A DNA stretch of 8,072 bases, from the NCBI GenBank assembly GCA_017303735.1, contig JAFLCF010000189.1, positions 1 to 8,072 on the forward strand. The letters run 5' to 3'. The stretch comes from Anaerolineae bacterium (GTDB lineage: Bacteria > Chloroflexota > Anaerolineae > Anaerolineales > Villigracilaceae). The notes beneath the pieces were generated by a model. That model ran no database searches. It saw only the letters and a program-made list of their open reading frames with translations, and was not told where the DNA came from. A program made the translations under genes and the position numbers. Of this stretch, positions 5,613 to 8,072 are shown one piece after another. Numbering within the stretch: position 1 is the stretch's first letter; each line of letters starts with the position of its first letter.

Positions 5613-6938
5613 TTACTTCGTAATCCTTCTCGCTTCCATATAAAACCGCTTCTCTTTCGCTTCACCCATCGAGAAAGTTTTACGGGGGAGGGCGCCATCC
5701 AGGATGACGGTCTTGAACAACTCGTTCTTGTGCATGCCCGCCAGATAAAAGCCGACGTTTCCGCTTTGCAGGGACAATCTCTCGACCACATCTTCACCGT
5801 GGACGTAGTCAATTTTTTCCGCGCCGCCGTTCTTCACGAACGGGTCGAGGAAGGCTTGGAGGGTGCCAACAGCCAAATTTGTAGAAGGATGCGAAAGCTC
5901 GATCACGCCGAACTGCTGTCCACCGCCAACCACGCCGATGAATTGCTTGTCACCGGGCATGTCAGCGTCCACGCGTTGAGTCATCTCCGCGCCGTTGGCG
6001 ACGGCTGTGTATTTGTAATTCGCGCCGAAGAAGGACTGCATCTCTGCAAAGATATCTTTCTTCAAGCCGAACAACACGCGGTGAATCGGTTCAAATTCCA
6101 ACGCCTCATCGTGGACGTTTTCAATTTCAACCAAGGCATAACGTGCGGGGTGGTCCATGCCCACTTCGGCTTTGATCTTTTCCCAAATGGCTTTGGCAGT
6201 CGCGAGCGAGTGATTGCCATCGCCCATGGCGAAGAGCAGCACCGGCAGAGATTTGTCCACGCCGTATTTGGCGGCGAAGGTTTCAGGAGAGGCGAGTCCA
6301 CGCAGGGCTTCGACGACTTTGTTCTCGAAAGTGGCATCCACGGCATAGCCAGCGAGGTGACCACTTCCAAGCATGGTGTCAAAGTCGTAGAGCTTCTGGA
6401 ATTTTGCTTTGGCTTCGGTCAACGGTTCGATGACGGTCTTGTTCGGGTCATCGATCAACACCAAGATATGCGGGAATTCAAGCTGTGCACCTTCGCGGAT
6501 TTTGATGCGCGGAGGCAGGCGATCCACGATCGTCCCTTCGGTGGCGCGGATCAGGCTGGAGGAGCCTTTGTTGTAATCATAGCGTTCAAGGTCAAGGCAC
6601 AGCATCACACCTTTGCGGGTCTTGCCGTGCAGGGTTTGGCGTTCCACATATACAAAACCATCATGCGGCTGGAGGATGCCTTCCTCCATATACTTCTTCA
6701 TCGCCGCTTGAATATTCTTGATGCGTTCGTCACCGCCTTCGCCTTCAAGGTACACCTCAGGGAAGGTCAGGCGCAAGGTCGAAGGTGAATCGCCGACGAT
6801 CTTTTCCACGTCGTTCCAATACTCCGGCTCCGAGGTGAACTGGTCACACGCGATCACCGCCCACTTCTGCGGGTCAATGCCGGGTTTGGGAAGATACACG
6901 GTAGGAATCTGAATGCCAATGTCGCTGATGATTTTCAT
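5613..6938 (-). CDS. DUF1015 family protein
   Basis: A complete 441-residue member of the DUF1015 family (soluble, of uncertain biochemical role). Family marks seen here: KWAVIACDQFTSEPEYW (25-41), SPSTLRLTFPEVYLE (51-65), the signature RATEGTIVDRLPPR (131-144), ILVLIDDP (158-165), MGDGNHSLATAK (238-249) with the DGNH motif as probable active or ligand site, EPIHR (283-287), and the conserved end around PRKTFSMGEAKEKRFYMEARRI. Length is usual for the family. ATG at 6936-6938 is preceded by GGAGA (6945-6949) at good distance. It lies 87 bases downstream of serA on the same strand, and this pairing is, from memory, recurrent in other bacteria; a role in serine metabolism is inferred from that. 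No membrane segment or signal peptide is seen. Confidence 0.9.
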   Translation of the reverse strand: MKIISDIGIQIPTVYLPKPGIDPQKWAVIACDQFTSEPEYWNDVEKIVGDSPSTLRLTFPEVYLEGEGGDERIKNIQAAMKKYMEEGILQPHDGFVYVERQTLHGKTRKGVMLCLDLERYDYNKGSSSLIRATEGTIVDRLPPRIKIREGAQLEFPHILVLIDDPNKTVIEPLTEAKAKFQKLYDFDTMLGSGHLAGYAVDATFENKVVEALRGLASPETFAAKYGVDKSLPVLLFAMGDGNHSLATAKAIWEKIKAEVGMDHPARYALVEIENVHDEALEFEPIHRVLFGLKKDIFAEMQSFFGANYKYTAVANGAEMTQRVDADMPGDKQFIGVVGGGQQFGVIELSHPSTNLAVGTLQAFLDPFVKNGGAEKIDYVHGEDVVERLSLQSGNVGFYLAGMHKNELFKTVILDGALPRKTFSMGEAKEKRFYMEARRITK

Positions 6939-6954
6939 ATGATGTCTCCATTAA

Positions 6955-7014
6955 GTAGGGGCGAGGTCTCCTCGCCCAATCTTCTCGCCCAGGGCGGGAG
7001 GACCCCGCCCCTAC
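6955..7014. repeat. Two-hairpin palindromic repeat between serA and the DUF1015 gene
   Basis: Outer arms GTAGGGGC (6955-6962) and GCCCCTAC (7007-7014) are perfect inverted copies; extended arms 6955-6977 and 6992-7014 match at 19 of 23. Alternatively each half folds alone: GGGCGAGG-TCT-CCTCGCCC (6959-6977) and GGGCGGG-AGGAC-CCCGCCC (6992-7010). There is no T-run on either strand directly after it, so full termination is not expected; it may stabilise mRNA or tune the ratio between the two genes. Confidence 0.75.
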
Positions 7015-7025
7015 GGGGATGCGAA

Positions 7026-7925
7026 TTATTTCTTCGCGAACGCGATCAACTTCTCAGCCACTTCCGCGCCGACGCGAGCTTGGGCTTCCTTTGTTGCTGC
7101 GCCGATATGCGGGGATGCGATGACGTTATCGAGCTTGGCGAGTTTCCAGTCAACGGGGGGCTCTTCGTTGAAAACGTCCAACGCGGCTCCTGCGACCTTT
7201 CCACTGGTCAGCGCTTCGTAGAGTGCTTCCTCGTTGACGATTCCACCGCGCGCGCAGTTGACGATGCGCACGCCGTTCTTCATCTTGGCGAACTGCTCCT
7301 TGCCGATCATATTGCTGGACTCTTTGGTCTTCGGCAAATGCAAGCTGATGTAATCTGACTGGGCAAGCAATTCATCGAGTGAAACCAATTTGACGCCAGC
7401 CATTTCTTTCACATATGGGTCATAGGCGACCACGGTCATTTCCATGGCGAGGGCGCGTTTGGTCACTTCCTTGCCAATGTTGCCGATGCCGATCAAGCCG
7501 AGAGTCTTGCCGCCGATCTCATCTCCGTTGAAACTTTTCTTGTCCCAGGTTTCGGCTTTCATGGTGGCGCTGGCTTTGTAAAGCGAACGCGCCATCATCA
7601 GCATATAACCAATGGCAAGCTCCGCCACCGACTTGGAGTTGGCGAGGGGAGTGTTCATGACCGCGATGCCTTTTTCCTTGGCATATTCATGGTCAATCGT
7701 ATCGAGCCCGGCACCACCGCGCAGAATGACCTTGAGGTTGGGGCACACGTCGATCAGGTCTTTACGAACCTTGGTGCGCGAACGGACGACCATGCCATCA
7801 TAATTGGGCAACTCCACCATGAGCTGTTCGGGGGTGATGTCATCGCGGACGTCTACGGTCAGCCCGGCGGCACGCATCTGTTCGATGTATTCTTTTTCAG
7901 TCTTGTCGCAGATAATGATCTTCAT
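7026..7925 (-). CDS. serA: D-3-phosphoglycerate dehydrogenase, short form without ACT domain
   Basis: This NAD-dependent D-2-hydroxyacid dehydrogenase of 299 residues probably oxidises 3-phosphoglycerate to 3-phosphohydroxypyruvate, the first step of serine synthesis. Seen: RSRTKV (48-53) and RGGAGLDTID (69-78) in the substrate domain, the nucleotide motif GIGNIG (146-151) with D169 at the end of the second strand, and the catalytic set R226 (NCARGG), E255 (DVFNEEP) and H273 (SPHIGA). The protein ends soon after the dehydrogenase fold, so the C-terminal ACT domain that gives serine feedback in long forms is missing. AGGAGA (7931-7936) lies five bases before ATG 7923-7925, a strong ribosome site. 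The downstream DUF1015 gene is likely cotranscribed. A related hydroxypyruvate or glyoxylate reductase role is possible but less likely. Confidence 0.9.
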   Translation of the reverse strand: MKIIICDKTEKEYIEQMRAAGLTVDVRDDITPEQLMVELPNYDGMVVRSRTKVRKDLIDVCPNLKVILRGGAGLDTIDHEYAKEKGIAVMNTPLANSKSVAELAIGYMLMMARSLYKASATMKAETWDKKSFNGDEIGGKTLGLIGIGNIGKEVTKRALAMEMTVVAYDPYVKEMAGVKLVSLDELLAQSDYISLHLPKTKESSNMIGKEQFAKMKNGVRIVNCARGGIVNEEALYEALTSGKVAGAALDVFNEEPPVDWKLAKLDNVIASPHIGAATKEAQARVGAEVAEKLIAFAKK

Positions 7926-7948
7926 TGGATTCTCCTGTAGTTAGCTGG

Positions 7949-7979
7949 GCTCTGTCAGGGGCTTAGCCCCTGACAGAGC
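7949..7979. repeat. Perfect 14-bp palindromic hairpin in the serA leader
   Basis: GCTCTGTCAGGGGC (7949-7962) and GCCCCTGACAGAGC (7966-7979) pair without mismatch around TTA. It begins 24 bases upstream of the serA start codon. There is no T-run after it when read towards serA, so it is more likely a dispersed palindrome or leader structure than a terminator; read on + it is followed by A residues. Confidence 0.7.
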
Positions 7980-7998
7980 AAAAGGTTATGAAATTAAT

Positions 7999-8036
7999 AA
8001 CAGGAACCGAACCGCCGAAGCGGCTATGTTCCTGTT
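7999..8036 (-). other. Two-stem hairpin with a cUUCGg tetraloop upstream of serA
   Basis: AACAGGAAC (7999-8007) pairs perfectly with GTTCCTGTT (8028-8036). An internal loop separates this from a second stem, CCGC (8012-8015) with GCGG (8020-8023). Read on the minus strand the loop is UUCG closed by C-G, the especially stable tetraloop, which suggests that the minus strand is the transcribed one. It lies 73 bases before the serA start. No T-run follows. It may be the leader of serA or the tail of a gene beyond the window; bases 8037-8072 show nothing recognisable. Confidence 0.45.
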
Positions 8037-8072
8037 TGTGAATTCATGCGCAACACGTCTGTCATTCTAACA

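Noticed and set aside
5583..6788. 401-residue + strand open frame opposite the DUF1015 gene
   Set aside because: The minus-strand frame has all DUF1015 signatures, a good ribosome site and full length. The + frame is a mirror of a GC-rich gene and shows no family pattern.
6939..7358. 139-residue + strand open frame overlapping the 3' part of serA and the repeat
   Set aside because: It begins inside the repeat and runs antisense to the catalytic domain of serA, whose motifs are intact; no ribosome site or domain is seen.

Overview
The window looks like chromosomal DNA of an uncultured bacterium, most likely a Chloroflexota (Anaerolineae) member. That placement is inferred from protein style, the TIR plus formylglycine-enzyme-like architecture and the many dispersed palindromic repeats; no rRNA or other phylogenetic marker is present. 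It holds a mostly GC-rich conserved background interrupted by a clearly AT-richer accessory stretch from about 2120 to 5460.

Layout, left to right. (1) The 3' end of an S1-domain gene, probably ribosomal protein S1, followed by a strong intrinsic terminator. (2) A short repeat-derived hairpin, then a complete M19-family membrane dipeptidase-like gene on +. (3) A 122-base block made of two inverted copies of one palindromic repeat unit. (4) A small four-helix membrane protein of unknown function on +. (5) An AT-rich orphan gene on + (441 aa) whose N-terminal part resembles a PD-(D/E)XK-type nuclease core, followed by a helical region. (6) A + strand gene (534 aa) encoding TIR domain, charged coiled coil, one membrane helix, Thr/Ser/Pro linker and an extracytoplasmic FGE-sulfatase-fold domain without the catalytic cysteines. 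Its -10 box lies inside a perfect dyad, and related direct repeats lie on both sides of the gene. (7) A repeat-embedded terminator separating it from a convergent minus-strand pair. (8) The pair is serA (short 3-phosphoglycerate dehydrogenase) followed by a DUF1015 gene, with a two-hairpin palindromic repeat between them. (9) Two further strong hairpins upstream of serA.

How the genes relate. serA and the DUF1015 gene form a probable operon of serine biosynthesis or serine use. The accessory part (5 and 6) is the best candidate for something new: a membrane-anchored TIR receptor whose outer domain could sense a ligand and whose inner domain could cleave NAD+ or make a nucleotide signal, next to a possible nuclease-like protein. 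Their functional link is not shown by the sequence: each seems to have its own promoter and 187 bases lie between them. All gaps between genes are shorter than 300 bases, and several are filled largely by repeats.
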